Of a stretch of DNA of 64,000 bases, positions 9,439-17,927 are shown in pieces. The notes below the pieces were generated by a model, which saw only the letters and a program-made list of their open reading frames with translations, was not told the DNA's origin and ran no database searches. The stretch is from Actinacidiphila rubida (GTDB lineage Bacteria; Actinomycetota; Actinomycetes; Streptomycetales; Streptomycetaceae). Numbering within the stretch: the stretch's first letter is position 1; the number at the start of each line of letters is the position of its first letter. The position numbers and the translations under genes were made by a program. The stretch is taken from contig NZ_FODD01000011.1 of NCBI RefSeq assembly GCF_900110255.1, forward strand, positions 124,001 to 188,000. Direction: 5' to 3'.

Positions 9439-9924
9439 ATGCGTAATCAGGTGCGCGGCAACCGCGGCGAACGTTCGGACTCCCCGTCCGGCGCCACCCG
9501 TGAGGCCGGACTCCCGCTCTTCGCCCCGGCCGCCGTCGAGCTCGACACCGCGGACCGCGACGACGTGCTCGCCGAGGACCTCTTCGAGGACGAACTCCTC
9601 GACGTGGCACGGCTGTTCTGCCCGGACTGCAGCCAGCCGATCGCGGTCCTGGACGACGAGGACCGGCTGCCGGAGCACGCGGTGTGCCCCACGCCGTGGA
9701 ACCCGTTCGGCCTGACGGTGTGCGGCGGCTCCGGCCGCCCGGTGGCCGAGGGCCTGCCACTGGACGAGGGCCGGCCGCTGGACGGCGCGGCCGGCGACGC
9801 GCCCGAGTTCGCCGTGCTGCTCGCGCTGCCGGCCGGACTGGACTGGCGCACCCAGCCGTTCTCGCACGTCGGCGGCCCGGGCTCGCGCCCGGTGCGGCTG
9901 GTCGTGCCCGCCCTCGCGGCCTGA
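9439..9924 (+). CDS. Hypothetical protein with four-cysteine zinc-binding pattern
   Basis: A 161-residue protein with no named family that I recognise. Residues 1-45 are polar and probably flexible, followed by an acidic stretch (DRDDVLAEDLFEDELLD). Cys61 and Cys64 (FCPDCSQ), Cys83 and Cys95 form a CxxC-x18-C-x11-C pattern consistent with a zinc ribbon. The C-terminal half has no transmembrane segment. The ATG at 9439 is preceded by AAGGGGGAAC, a good ribosome binding site. It is likely a Streptomyces-conserved cytoplasmic protein of unknown role. Confidence 0.75.
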   Translation: MRNQVRGNRGERSDSPSGATREAGLPLFAPAAVELDTADRDDVLAEDLFEDELLDVARLFCPDCSQPIAVLDDEDRLPEHAVCPTPWNPFGLTVCGGSGRPVAEGLPLDEGRPLDGAAGDAPEFAVLLALPAGLDWRTQPFSHVGGPGSRPVRLVVPALAA

Positions 9925-9945
9925 GCCGCCGCCGGCCCCGCGCGC

Positions 9946-9974
9946 CGCGCCCGCACCTCCACCGTGCGGGCGCG
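9946..9974 (+). terminator. Terminator hairpin after the zinc-ribbon gene
   Basis: An 11-bp perfect stem (9946-9956 with 9964-9974) with a 7-base loop begins 22 bases after the stop codon. Confidence 0.6.
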
Positions 9975-10036
9975 CCCGCCGTGCACGGCTCCGGGCGCGG
10001 CTCCGCGGTGACGCACCTGACGGCCTGGGGCCCTGG

Positions 10037-10062
10037 GGCCCTGGGGCGTGGTCCCCAGGGCC
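10037..10062 (-). terminator. Terminator hairpin after the acyl-CoA dehydrogenase gene
   Basis: A 10-bp perfect stem (10037-10046 with 10053-10062) and 6-base loop lie about 30 bases past the dehydrogenase stop. The left arm is embedded in a short tandem array of CCCTGGGGC units (10025-10046). Confidence 0.55.
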
Positions 10063-10094
10063 GCGTCCGAGGGGTCACCGCCCCGGAGGACCGC

Positions 10095-11261
10095 TCAGGC
10101 GCGGGACTCCGGGCCGGCGAGGTGCCGGGCCACCACCATCCGCTGGATCTGGTTGGTGCCCTCGACGATCTGCAGCACCTTGGCCTCGCGCATGTACCGC
10201 TCGACCGGGAAGTCCGCGGTGTAGCCGTACCCGCCCAGCAGCTGGACCGCGTCGGTGGTGACCTGCATCGCCGCGTCGGTGCAGAACAGCTTGGCCATCG
10301 CCGCCTGGGGGGAGAACGGCTCGCCCGCGTCCCGCATCCGCGCGGCGGACAGGTACAGGGCGCGGCCGGCCTCGATCTTCGTCGCCATGTCGGCGATCAT
10401 GAAGCGCAGGCCCTGGAAGTCGGCGATCGGGCGGTCGAACTGCCGTCGCTCCCCCATGTACGTCAGCGCCGCGTCCAGGGCGGCCTGCGCGACGCCGACG
10501 GCGCACGCGGCGATGCCGAGGCGGCCGGAGTCCAGGGCGGCCAGCGCTATGGCGAAGCCCTGCCCCTCCTCGCCGACCCTCCGGGAGTCCGGCACGCGCA
10601 CCCCGTCGAAGTGCACCTGGGCGGTGGGCGAGCCCTTCATGCCCATCTTCTTCTCGGGCGCGCCCGCCGACAGCCCCGGCGCGTCGCCCGGGACGAGGTA
10701 CGCGGAGATGCCGTGCGCGCCCTCGCCGCCGCTGCGGGCCAGCACCGTGTAGAAGTCCGCCACGCCGCCGTGGGTGATCCACGCCTTGGTGCCGTCGATG
10801 GTCCAGTGCTCGCCGTCCCGCACGGCCTTGGTGCGCAGGCTGGCCGCGTCGGACCCCGAGGTGGGCTCGGACAGGCAGTAGGCGCCCAGCAGGCCGCCGC
10901 CGAGCATGTCGGGGAGGTGGTCGGCGCGCTGCTGCTTGCTGCCGAAGGAGGCGAGCGCGTGGCAGGCCAGCGTGTGGACGCTGACGCCCAGGCCCACGGT
11001 CAGGCGGGCCGCCGCGAGCTCCTCCAGGACCTGGAGGTACACCTCGTAGGGCTGACCGCCGCCGCCGTGCTCCTCCGCGTACGGCAGTCCCAGCAGGCCC
11101 GCCTCGCCGATCAGCGCGAAGGTCTCGCGGGGAAAGCGGCCGGCGTCCTCCTCGGCCGCCGCCCGGGGGGCGATCTCGCGCTGCGCGATGTCCCGGGCGA
11201 GCGCGAGCAGGTCGCGGGCTTCTTCGGTGGGCAGGTGGCGGTGCGGCGCGGGGTGCGGCAT
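10095..11261 (-). CDS. Acyl-CoA dehydrogenase
   Basis: A 388-residue FAD-dependent dehydrogenase that introduces an alpha-beta double bond into acyl-CoA thioesters. It has the family layout: N-terminal helices, a beta-domain with the flavin-binding signature AYCLSEPTSGSDAASLRT (about residue 120), and a C-terminal helical domain with REAKVLQIVEGTNQIQ, whose glutamate is the usual catalytic base position. The ATG at 11261 follows GGGAGGA at a good distance; an upstream in-frame start would add 30 atypical residues. Chain-length or branched substrate cannot be assigned. It is monocistronic, with a hairpin on the 3' side. Confidence 0.9.
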   Translation of the reverse strand: MPHPAPHRHLPTEEARDLLALARDIAQREIAPRAAAEEDAGRFPRETFALIGEAGLLGLPYAEEHGGGGQPYEVYLQVLEELAAARLTVGLGVSVHTLACHALASFGSKQQRADHLPDMLGGGLLGAYCLSEPTSGSDAASLRTKAVRDGEHWTIDGTKAWITHGGVADFYTVLARSGGEGAHGISAYLVPGDAPGLSAGAPEKKMGMKGSPTAQVHFDGVRVPDSRRVGEEGQGFAIALAALDSGRLGIAACAVGVAQAALDAALTYMGERRQFDRPIADFQGLRFMIADMATKIEAGRALYLSAARMRDAGEPFSPQAAMAKLFCTDAAMQVTTDAVQLLGGYGYTADFPVERYMREAKVLQIVEGTNQIQRMVVARHLAGPESRA

Positions 11262-11530
11262 GGTGGCGCATCCTCCCTTTTCGGGCGCGACGGCGGCGGC
11301 CGCCGTGGGTGGGGCGGAGCCGTCCGGTGAGGGATCAGTACCCGGACCCATGATCGCGCGCCGGGTTGCGGCGCGCCGTGATCAACAGGTCCGGCGGTTG
11401 GAGTATGCCCGATTGGCGCCGCCTCGTCACCAGTGCGAAGCGGCCGCGCCAGGGCGGTTTCGGGGGCCCGGCGGCCGGGCGCGGGACGGGGGGGCCGACG
11501 GCCGGGGGCCGGACACGCCGAACGGGGGGC

Positions 11531-11560
11531 TTACGGGGGCGTACGAGGGCGTACGGGGGC
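11531..11560. repeat. 10-bp tandem repeat, three units
   Basis: Three consecutive decamers approximating GTACGGGGGC occupy 11531-11560, with one or two mismatches between units. They lie in the 371-base gene-free gap between the acyl-CoA dehydrogenase start and the end of the c-di-GMP gene. I see no other clear element in that gap. Confidence 0.6.
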
Positions 11561-11632
11561 CTCCCGGGCGCGCCTGAGCGGCCGTACCGGAGCCGTACTC
11601 CTCGGCCCCGCCCGGCGGGCTCGGGCCCGCGG

Positions 11633-13810
11633 TCAGCCCGCGTCGGCCAGGCTGAGCCGGTGCAGCGCCTCGGGCGGACCGGGCCGGGCGTAGTACCAGC
11701 CCTGGCCGTGGTCGCAGCCGAGCGCCCGCAGGTGCTCGGCCTGGGCCCGGGTCTCGACGCCCTCCACGGTGACCGTCAGGTCGAGGCTGTGCGCGAGCGA
11801 CACGATGCCCTCGACGATCTTGAGGTCCACCGGGTCGGCGGGGTGCCGCCGCATGCCGCGCGTGAAGGCGCGGTCCAGCTTGAGCACGCTGACCGGCAGC
11901 CAGCGCAGCGAGGACAGGTTCGAGTAGCCGGTACCGAAGTCGTCCAGCGCGATGGCCACGCCGAGGTCGGCGATCCGCCGCAGCGGCTTGAGCGCGTCCT
12001 CGTCGGCGCCGATCAGCGCGCTCTCGGTGACCTCCAGGCACAGCGAGCCGGGCGGCAGGCCGGTCTCGTCGAGGACGCCCGCGACCTCGGCGACCAGGTC
12101 GCGGTGGTGCAGCTGGATCGGCGAGAGGTTGACGTTGACCCGCGGCGGGCGGCCGGCACCGGGGTGCTCGCTCTGCCACGTGCGGGCCTGCCGGGCCGCC
12201 TGCTCCAGCACCCAGCGCCCGAGCGGCACGATCTGGCCGGTGCTCTCGGCGAGCGGGATGAACTGGTCGGGGCCGAGCACCCCGTGCACCGGGTGGCCCC
12301 AGCGCACCAGCGCCTCCGCGCCGAGCACCGCGCCGTTCTCCAGGCCGATCAGCGGCTGGTACTCGACGAAGAACTCGCCGCGCTCCAGCGCCTCGGGCAG
12401 CCGGTTGGTCAGGCCGTGCCGGGTGATGGCGCGGGCGTCCGCGTCGGGATCGGCGACCTCGTAGCGGTTGCCGCCCAGTTCCTTGGCCCGGTACATGGTG
12501 ATGTCGGCGCTGCGCAGCACGTCCGCGGCGCCGCGGGAACCGACCGGCCCGTAGACGATGCCGATGCTGCCGTGGACCCGCAGGTCGCGGCCGTCCAGGG
12601 TGACCGGGCGGGCCAGCGCGTCGAGGATGCGGGTGGCGAGGTCGGTGACCGCGGTCAGGCCCGGCGGGTCGGTGTAGAGGGCGACGAACTCGTCGCCGCC
12701 GATCCTGGCGACCAGCTGGTCGGGGGAGGTGAGGCACTCCCGCAGCCGCTCGGCGACGTCGACCAGGAGCCGGTCGCCGACCGCGTGCCCGAGGCTGTCG
12801 TTGACCGTCTTGAATCCGTCGAGGTCCAGGTAGCACAGGCCGATGCGGGTGACGGTCCCGTCGGGGTCCAGTGCCTGGTCGAGGCGTTCGAAGAACAGGG
12901 CCCGGTTGGGCAGGCCGGTGAGCGCGTCGTGGGTGGCCTGGTGGCGCAACCGCTGCAGCAGGCCCCGGCGTTCGGTGATGTCCTCCAGCAACGCCAGCTG
13001 GTACTGGGGCGGTCCGGCGGCCTCGGCCAGCAGCGTCACCTGGAGGTTGGCCCACAGCACCGACCCGTCGGCCCGCATGTACGCCTTCTCGATGTGGTAG
13101 CCGTCACGCTCACCGCGCATCAACTCGCCGTTGAGGCCCCGGATCGCGGGGTCGTTCTCGGGGTGGACCCAGTCCCTGACGTTGCGCCGTCTGATGTGCG
13201 CCTCGCCGCCGAACATCCGGGCCGCGGCCTGGTTGATCTCGACGACGTTGCCGTCCATGTCGGCGATGCCGATGCCGACGGCGGCGCCCTCGAAGACCGC
13301 ACGGAACTTCGCCTCGCTCGCCGCCAGGGCCCGTTCGGCCTCGGCCTGCGCGCCGAGCGCGGCACGGGAGAGGGACTCCTGCTCGGCCAGGGTGCGTTCG
13401 CGCAGCGCCTGGGAGAATCCGACGGCGACCGCGTGCTGCAGCCGGGAGCAGCGGATCCTGGCCTGGTCGGCCGGCAGGTCGTCGCCGGGCGAGCAGTAGA
13501 GCACCAGGTAGGCGTCGATGACGCCGAGGATGCTCGGCAGCGCCTCGGGGTCGGTGCAGTGCGCGTCGACCAGGGCCGCGCCCACCCCGACCGCGGGCCG
13601 CGGGTCGAAGCGTTCGGCGCGCAGCGCCTCGCGCAGGACCGCGGCCTGGGGTATCAGGTGCGCCTCGAACTCCCCGCGGGTCATGGAGGTCGCGGTGACC
13701 GAGTAGATGGCGCGGCACCAGATGGTCACGAACCGCCGGAGGTTGCTGTACGCGTCGTGATCCGGCCCGTGGTCCCCCCCGCCGTCGGCCGCGGCCGGCC
13801 CGGCGGTCAC
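11633..13810 (-). CDS. PAS-GGDEF-EAL cyclic-di-GMP enzyme (RmdA-like)
   Basis: A 725-residue soluble protein. After an N-terminal region of unknown fold (1-150, with several cysteines) come a short coiled segment, a PAS domain (about 165-285), a GGDEF domain with intact RIGGDEF (371-375) and an EAL domain with intact GAEAL (499-501) and DDFGTGYS (623-630). Both diguanylate cyclase and phosphodiesterase sites look active. The inhibitory I-site RxxD is degenerate: the position reads TSPD (361-364), so product inhibition may be weak. Architecture and length match S. coelicolor RmdA, which affects aerial development through c-di-GMP and BldD. Its GTG start overlaps the stop of the upstream methyltransferase (GTGA). 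Confidence 0.88.
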   Translation of the reverse strand: MTAGPAAADGGGDHGPDHDAYSNLRRFVTIWCRAIYSVTATSMTRGEFEAHLIPQAAVLREALRAERFDPRPAVGVGAALVDAHCTDPEALPSILGVIDAYLVLYCSPGDDLPADQARIRCSRLQHAVAVGFSQALRERTLAEQESLSRAALGAQAEAERALAASEAKFRAVFEGAAVGIGIADMDGNVVEINQAAARMFGGEAHIRRRNVRDWVHPENDPAIRGLNGELMRGERDGYHIEKAYMRADGSVLWANLQVTLLAEAAGPPQYQLALLEDITERRGLLQRLRHQATHDALTGLPNRALFFERLDQALDPDGTVTRIGLCYLDLDGFKTVNDSLGHAVGDRLLVDVAERLRECLTSPDQLVARIGGDEFVALYTDPPGLTAVTDLATRILDALARPVTLDGRDLRVHGSIGIVYGPVGSRGAADVLRSADITMYRAKELGGNRYEVADPDADARAITRHGLTNRLPEALERGEFFVEYQPLIGLENGAVLGAEALVRWGHPVHGVLGPDQFIPLAESTGQIVPLGRWVLEQAARQARTWQSEHPGAGRPPRVNVNLSPIQLHHRDLVAEVAGVLDETGLPPGSLCLEVTESALIGADEDALKPLRRIADLGVAIALDDFGTGYSNLSSLRWLPVSVLKLDRAFTRGMRRHPADPVDLKIVEGIVSLAHSLDLTVTVEGVETRAQAEHLRALGCDHGQGWYYARPGPPEALHRLSLADAG

Positions 13811-14619
13811 GCCTTCAGCCCCACACCGGCGAGACCGTGCAGGGCCGCGGTGTCGTCGTCCTCGGTGACCGGGCTGTCGGGCCGCCAGTGGGGCAGCGGG
13901 ACGATCCCGGGTTCGACCAGGTCGAAACCGTCGAAGAACGGCTCCAGTTCGGCGGCGGTGCGCATCAGCAGCGGCGTGGTGGTGCGCTGGTACGCCTCCT
14001 GCACGCCGCGTTGCGCCTGCGGGGTGGGCCCGAGGAGGGTGGCGTGGGTGATGACCATGACGCTGCCGGGCGCCAGCGCGTCGCGCAGCGTGGCGATGAT
14101 CTCGGCCGGCCGGTCCGCGTCCGGCAGGAAGTGCACCACCGCGACCAGCATCAGGGCGATCGGCTGGTCGAGGTCCAGCAGCCGCCGGGTCTCGGGGTGT
14201 TCGAGGATCGACCGCGGGTCGCGCAGATCGGCGGCCGCGATGGCGGCGTCGGGGTTGTCGGCCAGCACGGCCTTGCTGTGCGCGACGGCGACGGGGTCGT
14301 TGTCGACGTACATCACGCGCGCGCCGGGCGCGGCGGCCTGGGCCACCTCGTGCACGTTGCCGAACGTCGGTATGCCGGAGCCGATGTCGAGGAACTGGCG
14401 GATACCCCGGTCCACCGCGAACTGCACCGCGCGCCGCATGACGGCGCGGTTGGCCTGGCCGATCTTCGGGATGCCGGGGAACGCCTTGAGGGCCACCCGG
14501 GCCGCTTCCCGGTCCACCTCGAAGTTGTGGGAGCCGCCGAGGAAGTAGTCGTACACGCGCGAGACGCTGGGGACGGTCAGGTCGATGCCCTGAGGGGCCC
14601 AGGATGGACGGTCGGTCAC
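13807..14619 (-). CDS. SAM-dependent methyltransferase, DUF574 family
   Basis: A 270-residue S-adenosyl methyltransferase of the DUF574/Methyltransf_19 group, abundant in Streptomyces and with unknown substrates. The family N-terminal signature VPSVSRVYDYFLGGSHNFEVDR is followed by the SAM-binding motif FLDIGSGIPT (about residue 75), an acidic residue in MYVDNDPVAV, and AAADLRDP. The GTG at 14619 follows GGAG by nine bases; the open frame upstream is not protein-like. The stop overlaps the GTG of the GGDEF-EAL gene by four bases, so the two are translationally coupled. Confidence 0.88.
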   Translation of the reverse strand: MTDRPSWAPQGIDLTVPSVSRVYDYFLGGSHNFEVDREAARVALKAFPGIPKIGQANRAVMRRAVQFAVDRGIRQFLDIGSGIPTFGNVHEVAQAAAPGARVMYVDNDPVAVAHSKAVLADNPDAAIAAADLRDPRSILEHPETRRLLDLDQPIALMLVAVVHFLPDADRPAEIIATLRDALAPGSVMVITHATLLGPTPQAQRGVQEAYQRTTTPLLMRTAAELEPFFDGFDLVEPGIVPLPHWRPDSPVTEDDDTAALHGLAGVGLKA

Positions 14620-14900
14620 GGTTGGTGTCTCCAGCTCGTGGGGCTCAACGTACGCGTCGTCGGCGGGTGTTCGCCGTATGCTCCGGTGGCGGCCGGGTTT
14701 GCGGGTGCTCAGCACGAGGCTACTGATCACCTGTTCGGAGTGAAACACAGAACCTTGAGATGCCAGGCCCGGTTTGACCGACTCGCACCTCATGTACACA
14801 TGCGAAAACGCGCACCTGCGAGGACACGCAAGGCGGTACGGCGCCTGGCGGCGCCACCGCTCCCGGGTCCGCCCTAAGGTACCGCCGGCTCCGGACGCGC

Positions 14901-14931
14901 TGACGCCCCGCGGTCCGACCGCGGGGCGTCA
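14901..14931 (-). terminator. Terminator after the chitinase gene
   Basis: A 14-bp perfect stem (14901-14914 with 14918-14931) and 3-base loop begin about 19 bases beyond the chitinase stop. The rest of the gap up to 14619 is methyltransferase leader sequence. Confidence 0.7.
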
Positions 14932-14949
14932 GTACCGGTCAGCAGCGTG

Positions 14950-16191
14950 TCAGCAGGCGCCTTCGTCCTGCCAGACGCCCCACTCGCCGGTGGTGCCGGG
15001 CTCCTCGTTGGTGGTCCACCACTTGGCCTTCCACTTGTGGCCGTTGTGCTGGACCTCGTTGCCGCCGACGTACACCGCGGACGCCGTCCAGGCGGTCACG
15101 CCGGCGCAGCCGCCGCCGGGCGGCGTGGTCGGCGGCGTGGTGGGCGGCGTGGTCACCGGGGGCGTTGCACCCGCGAATTTCACCGAGTACTTCGCGAAGT
15201 CCCAGTCAGCCTGCGGGACGCTGCTGCACGTGCCGGACGTGGTGCCGTTGTTGTCCGGCGGCGAACACTGTCGGTCACGGTTGAGCGACCAGAACGTGAA
15301 GCGGCCCATACCGTGGCTCGTGGCGTAGTCGAGCACGGTCTGGAAGTCCGCCTGGTAGAAGTACTCGCCCGAGTCGCTGCGGCCGTTCATGCCGGAGAAG
15401 CCCTCGTGGGCGTAGGCGGTGGCGGCGTCCCAGCCGAAGGTGCTCTGCAGCAGCCCGTTGAACGCGGTGAGCGCACTGGTCTGGGAGGCGGCGCCGCTGA
15501 ACCCGCCGTCGAAGGGCATGATGGAGAAGTTGTTCGGCGTGAAGCCCTGCGACTTGGCCTCGTTGAGCATCTGCTGCCCGAACCAGCCGGTGCCGGCCGC
15601 CGTTCCGGCCGTGGTCACCGAGACGTACAGGCCGGGGTTGTTCTGCTGGAGGATCTTGGCGGCGCCGATCTCGTGCGCGACCGCGGCGGTGTTCTCGTAC
15701 TCCGGCTCCTCCAGGTCGAAGTCGATCGCCTTGAGGCCGTACTTGGTGATGACCTGCTGGTAGGCGGCGGCCGTCGACGCGGCGTCGGAGCAGGCCTGGC
15801 CCAGCTTGGTGCCGTTGTACCCGCCGATGGACACCGAGACGTCGCCGCCCTTGGCGCGGATGGCCGAGATCACGTCGGCCACCGCGGTGTCGGACGACAC
15901 CGCGGCCGTGCCGTCCCATGTCGGGCTGCAGCCGCCGCCGTTGGGGGCGAGGATGAACGCGAGCTGGAACGCCTTGAGGCCGCTGGCGTCCATGATGGCG
16001 GTCGCGCTCGGCGGGTTGTTGTCGAGCGGCATGAGGTACGGCGCCGCGGCGTACCACTGGCTGCTGAGCGCGCTGGCCGAGGCGGTGGCGCCGTCGGCCT
16101 GGCCGGCGCCCAGGACGGCGGCCGCGCCGAGTCCGGCGAAGGCGAGGGCCGCTGCGGCCACGCCCGAGCCGAAGGCTTTGAGTCGGTTCAC
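14950..16191 (-). CDS. Secreted GH18 chitinase with C-terminal CBM5/12
   Basis: A 413-residue secreted chitinase. Residues 1-35 are a Sec signal peptide with a long alanine-rich core. The GH18 catalytic domain spans about 45-335 and carries SIGGYNG (121-127) and the catalytic DxDxE at Asp157, Asp159 and Glu161 (AIDFDLEEPE). A threonine-proline linker (PPVTTPPTTPPTTPP) leads to an approximately 50-residue chitin-binding module with the aromatic residues of CBM5/12 (WTASAVYVGGNEV, HKWKAKWWT). The GTG at 16191 has the perfect ribosome binding site AGGAGG. Upstream DasR-like and chitinase-type direct repeats predict induction by chito-oligosaccharides/GlcNAc and repression by glucose. Confidence 0.95.
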   Translation of the reverse strand: MNRLKAFGSGVAAAALAFAGLGAAAVLGAGQADGATASASALSSQWYAAAPYLMPLDNNPPSATAIMDASGLKAFQLAFILAPNGGGCSPTWDGTAAVSSDTAVADVISAIRAKGGDVSVSIGGYNGTKLGQACSDAASTAAAYQQVITKYGLKAIDFDLEEPEYENTAAVAHEIGAAKILQQNNPGLYVSVTTAGTAAGTGWFGQQMLNEAKSQGFTPNNFSIMPFDGGFSGAASQTSALTAFNGLLQSTFGWDAATAYAHEGFSGMNGRSDSGEYFYQADFQTVLDYATSHGMGRFTFWSLNRDRQCSPPDNNGTTSGTCSSVPQADWDFAKYSVKFAGATPPVTTPPTTPPTTPPGGGCAGVTAWTASAVYVGGNEVQHNGHKWKAKWWTTNEEPGTTGEWGVWQDEGAC

Positions 16192-16222
16192 GTCGGACCT
16201 CCTGTGGGGGGAACGTGGCAGC

Positions 16223-16301
16223 AGAATCCTGCCCTGACGCGAACCCGTCAATGGTTTGGTCCAGACCTTTAGACCAATGCACCAAGTGGTCTGAACCACT
16301 T
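16223..16301 (-). promoter_or_regulatory. Chitinase promoter with DasR-like box and direct repeats
   Basis: Reading the minus strand, a 7-bp-arm palindrome AGTGGTTCAGACCACT (16285-16300) matches the DasR-box consensus ACTGGTCTAGACCACT at 13 of 16 positions (compared on the plus strand). It is followed by tandem GGTCT half-sites and a GGTCTGGACC element (16257-16278) like the 12-bp operator repeats described for Streptomyces chitinase promoters. A plausible -35 TTGACG (16246-16251) and weak -10 GATTCT (16223-16228) are 17 bases apart. Confidence 0.75.
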
Positions 16302-16343
16302 GCCCGTTTGCGTGCGGATTGCCGCCCCCGTGGGCAGCGCGAA

Positions 16344-16376
16344 GGGCCGCCCTCCCCCGAAGGGGAGAGCGGCCCC
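16344..16376 (-). terminator. Terminator after the C39-like peptidase gene
   Basis: An interrupted stem (7 bp, one mismatch, 6 bp) with a GAAG-type loop, about 14 bases past the stop codon of the peptidase gene. Confidence 0.6.
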
Positions 16377-16389
16377 TGGTGGCGCCGGA

Positions 16390-17799
16390 TCAGGCGATGC
16401 CGACGGAGGCCAGGGCGCGACGCTGGGCCGGGCTCGGCTTGGCCGGGAAGTAGAGGTAGCAGACACCACCGGTGCCGCTGCCCGTGCCGCCCGACGCGGT
16501 GATGCGCTTGGTGCGCAGCCAGATCGTCTCGAACTGGGACCGCTTGTAGATGTTGCGGACCGCGTCGTCGCTGGAACTGGCCGGGTCGTTGGCCACGACG
16601 TCACCCTCGGGCGTGAAGCCCGCGATGCACATCAGGTGGCCCGAGGTGCCGTACCCCGCGCCGTCCAGCTCGGAGGCCAGGAAGGACTGGGACGTTATCA
16701 CCGGGATGCCGGCCTTGATCAGCACCTCGACGTCGTTGAGCGAGTGCAGCCGGGTGATGACGCCCTGCAGGTCGGTGTAGGTCGCCGCGTAGGCCGCGTT
16801 GAACGGCCAGTTGCCGCAGCCCTCGTACTGGTAGTCGTACGTGTAGCGGGCGCCCTGGTCGACCTGCGGGTCGGCGTAGGTGGGGTCGACCCACGCCACC
16901 TGCGCGGCGGTCGGGCCGCGACCCCAGTACTCGATGACCATGGTGGACGAGGTGGGGCTGCACCACGCCTCGCCGCCGTTGTCGTACTGGGGGTACTGGC
17001 CCTTGTGGATGTTCTGCGAGTAGCGCGGCACGGGCAGTTCGATCCCGGCGCCGACACCCGGCACCGACGCCGGAACGGTGAAGCGGTCGGGGATGTTCGA
17101 GGCCATCGCGCCCAGGCGCCACACCGTCGGGGACAGGGTGCTGCCGGGCTTGCGGAACATCGTCAGCCGCAGCCGGTACGAGGCGAGCAGCGGCCCCACC
17201 GTCGTGTCGTCGATGGAGAAGGTGTCGGTCCAGATGCTGCTCTTGTTGTCCGTCTGGTCGTCCACCGAGGTGCGGCGGATGTCGTCCGGCCCGTCACCGG
17301 CCGTCCAGCGCCCCATGATGTAGGCGGGAGTGGCCGTGCCGTCGGTGTACGTGCCGAGCAGTTCGACCTGGATCCAGGTGCCGGCCGGGGTGTCGGCGTT
17401 CCAGGACGAGATCAGCTCGCTGGCCGGGTGCGGGACGGTGTGCGCCGGCGAGGTCCATGACGCGGACTCCCACGTGGCGGTGGTGCCGGTGTGCGGGTCG
17501 GTGTAGTCGAACGTGCCGGTCGCGCGGGCGATGCGCAGCCCCGGCCGCTTCCCCGGCACCGGCGCCGTGCCCCGGTGCTCGCCGAACAGCCAGTCCGGGT
17601 ACGACGTCCAGCCGTGGTAGTCGACCGGCGCGTCGTCCGGCACGGCGGCCGGGCGCCCGGCGGGAGCGGGCGCGGTGCGAGGAGCGGCGCCGCTCGCGGC
17701 GCTCGCGGTGGCGGCGCCGGCGGACTGCGCGGTCGCGGCGGCCGCCGCCGCCGCGAGCGCGGCGGTCAGTACGGCACGCCGGGGCGCGTTTCGGGTCAT
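16390..17799 (-). CDS. Secreted C39-like cysteine peptidase family protein
   Basis: A 469-residue exported protein. The start TRNAPRRAVL followed by a long alanine core to about residue 30 is a Sec or weak Tat signal. Residues 60-245 form a beta-rich N-terminal domain of unknown function; residues 253-430 match the peptidase C39-like (Peptidase_C39_2) fold with Cys280 (EAWCSPTSS), His388 (TSGHLMCIAGF) and Asp405 (VVANDPA) as the expected triad. No ABC transporter or double-glycine peptide is nearby, so the target is unknown; a cell-wall or extracellular protein role is possible. The ATG at 17799 follows GAGGGGAA. A DasR-like box lies about 130 bases upstream. Confidence 0.88.
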   Translation of the reverse strand: MTRNAPRRAVLTAALAAAAAAATAQSAGAATASAASGAAPRTAPAPAGRPAAVPDDAPVDYHGWTSYPDWLFGEHRGTAPVPGKRPGLRIARATGTFDYTDPHTGTTATWESASWTSPAHTVPHPASELISSWNADTPAGTWIQVELLGTYTDGTATPAYIMGRWTAGDGPDDIRRTSVDDQTDNKSSIWTDTFSIDDTTVGPLLASYRLRLTMFRKPGSTLSPTVWRLGAMASNIPDRFTVPASVPGVGAGIELPVPRYSQNIHKGQYPQYDNGGEAWCSPTSSTMVIEYWGRGPTAAQVAWVDPTYADPQVDQGARYTYDYQYEGCGNWPFNAAYAATYTDLQGVITRLHSLNDVEVLIKAGIPVITSQSFLASELDGAGYGTSGHLMCIAGFTPEGDVVANDPASSSDDAVRNIYKRSQFETIWLRTKRITASGGTGSGTGGVCYLYFPAKPSPAQRRALASVGIA

Positions 17800-17927
17800 G
17801 GTTCCCCTCGGTTTCCCTCGACGTGAATCGGGAATTCCCCCGGCTGCGGAGGGCGTGCCGGGTGCGGACCACTATGGTCGTTCACCTCGTGCTCCACCAG
17901 TGTTTGCAGGTGGGCTCAACGACCAAT

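Noticed and set aside
11366..14548. 1060-codon open frame across the c-di-GMP and methyltransferase genes
   Set aside because: It runs antisense to two genes with intact catalytic motifs and has no recognisable domain.
16390..17799. Bacteriocin-processing ABC peptidase
   Set aside because: It has a signal peptide and lacks the ABC transporter domains; no double-glycine leader peptide is nearby.
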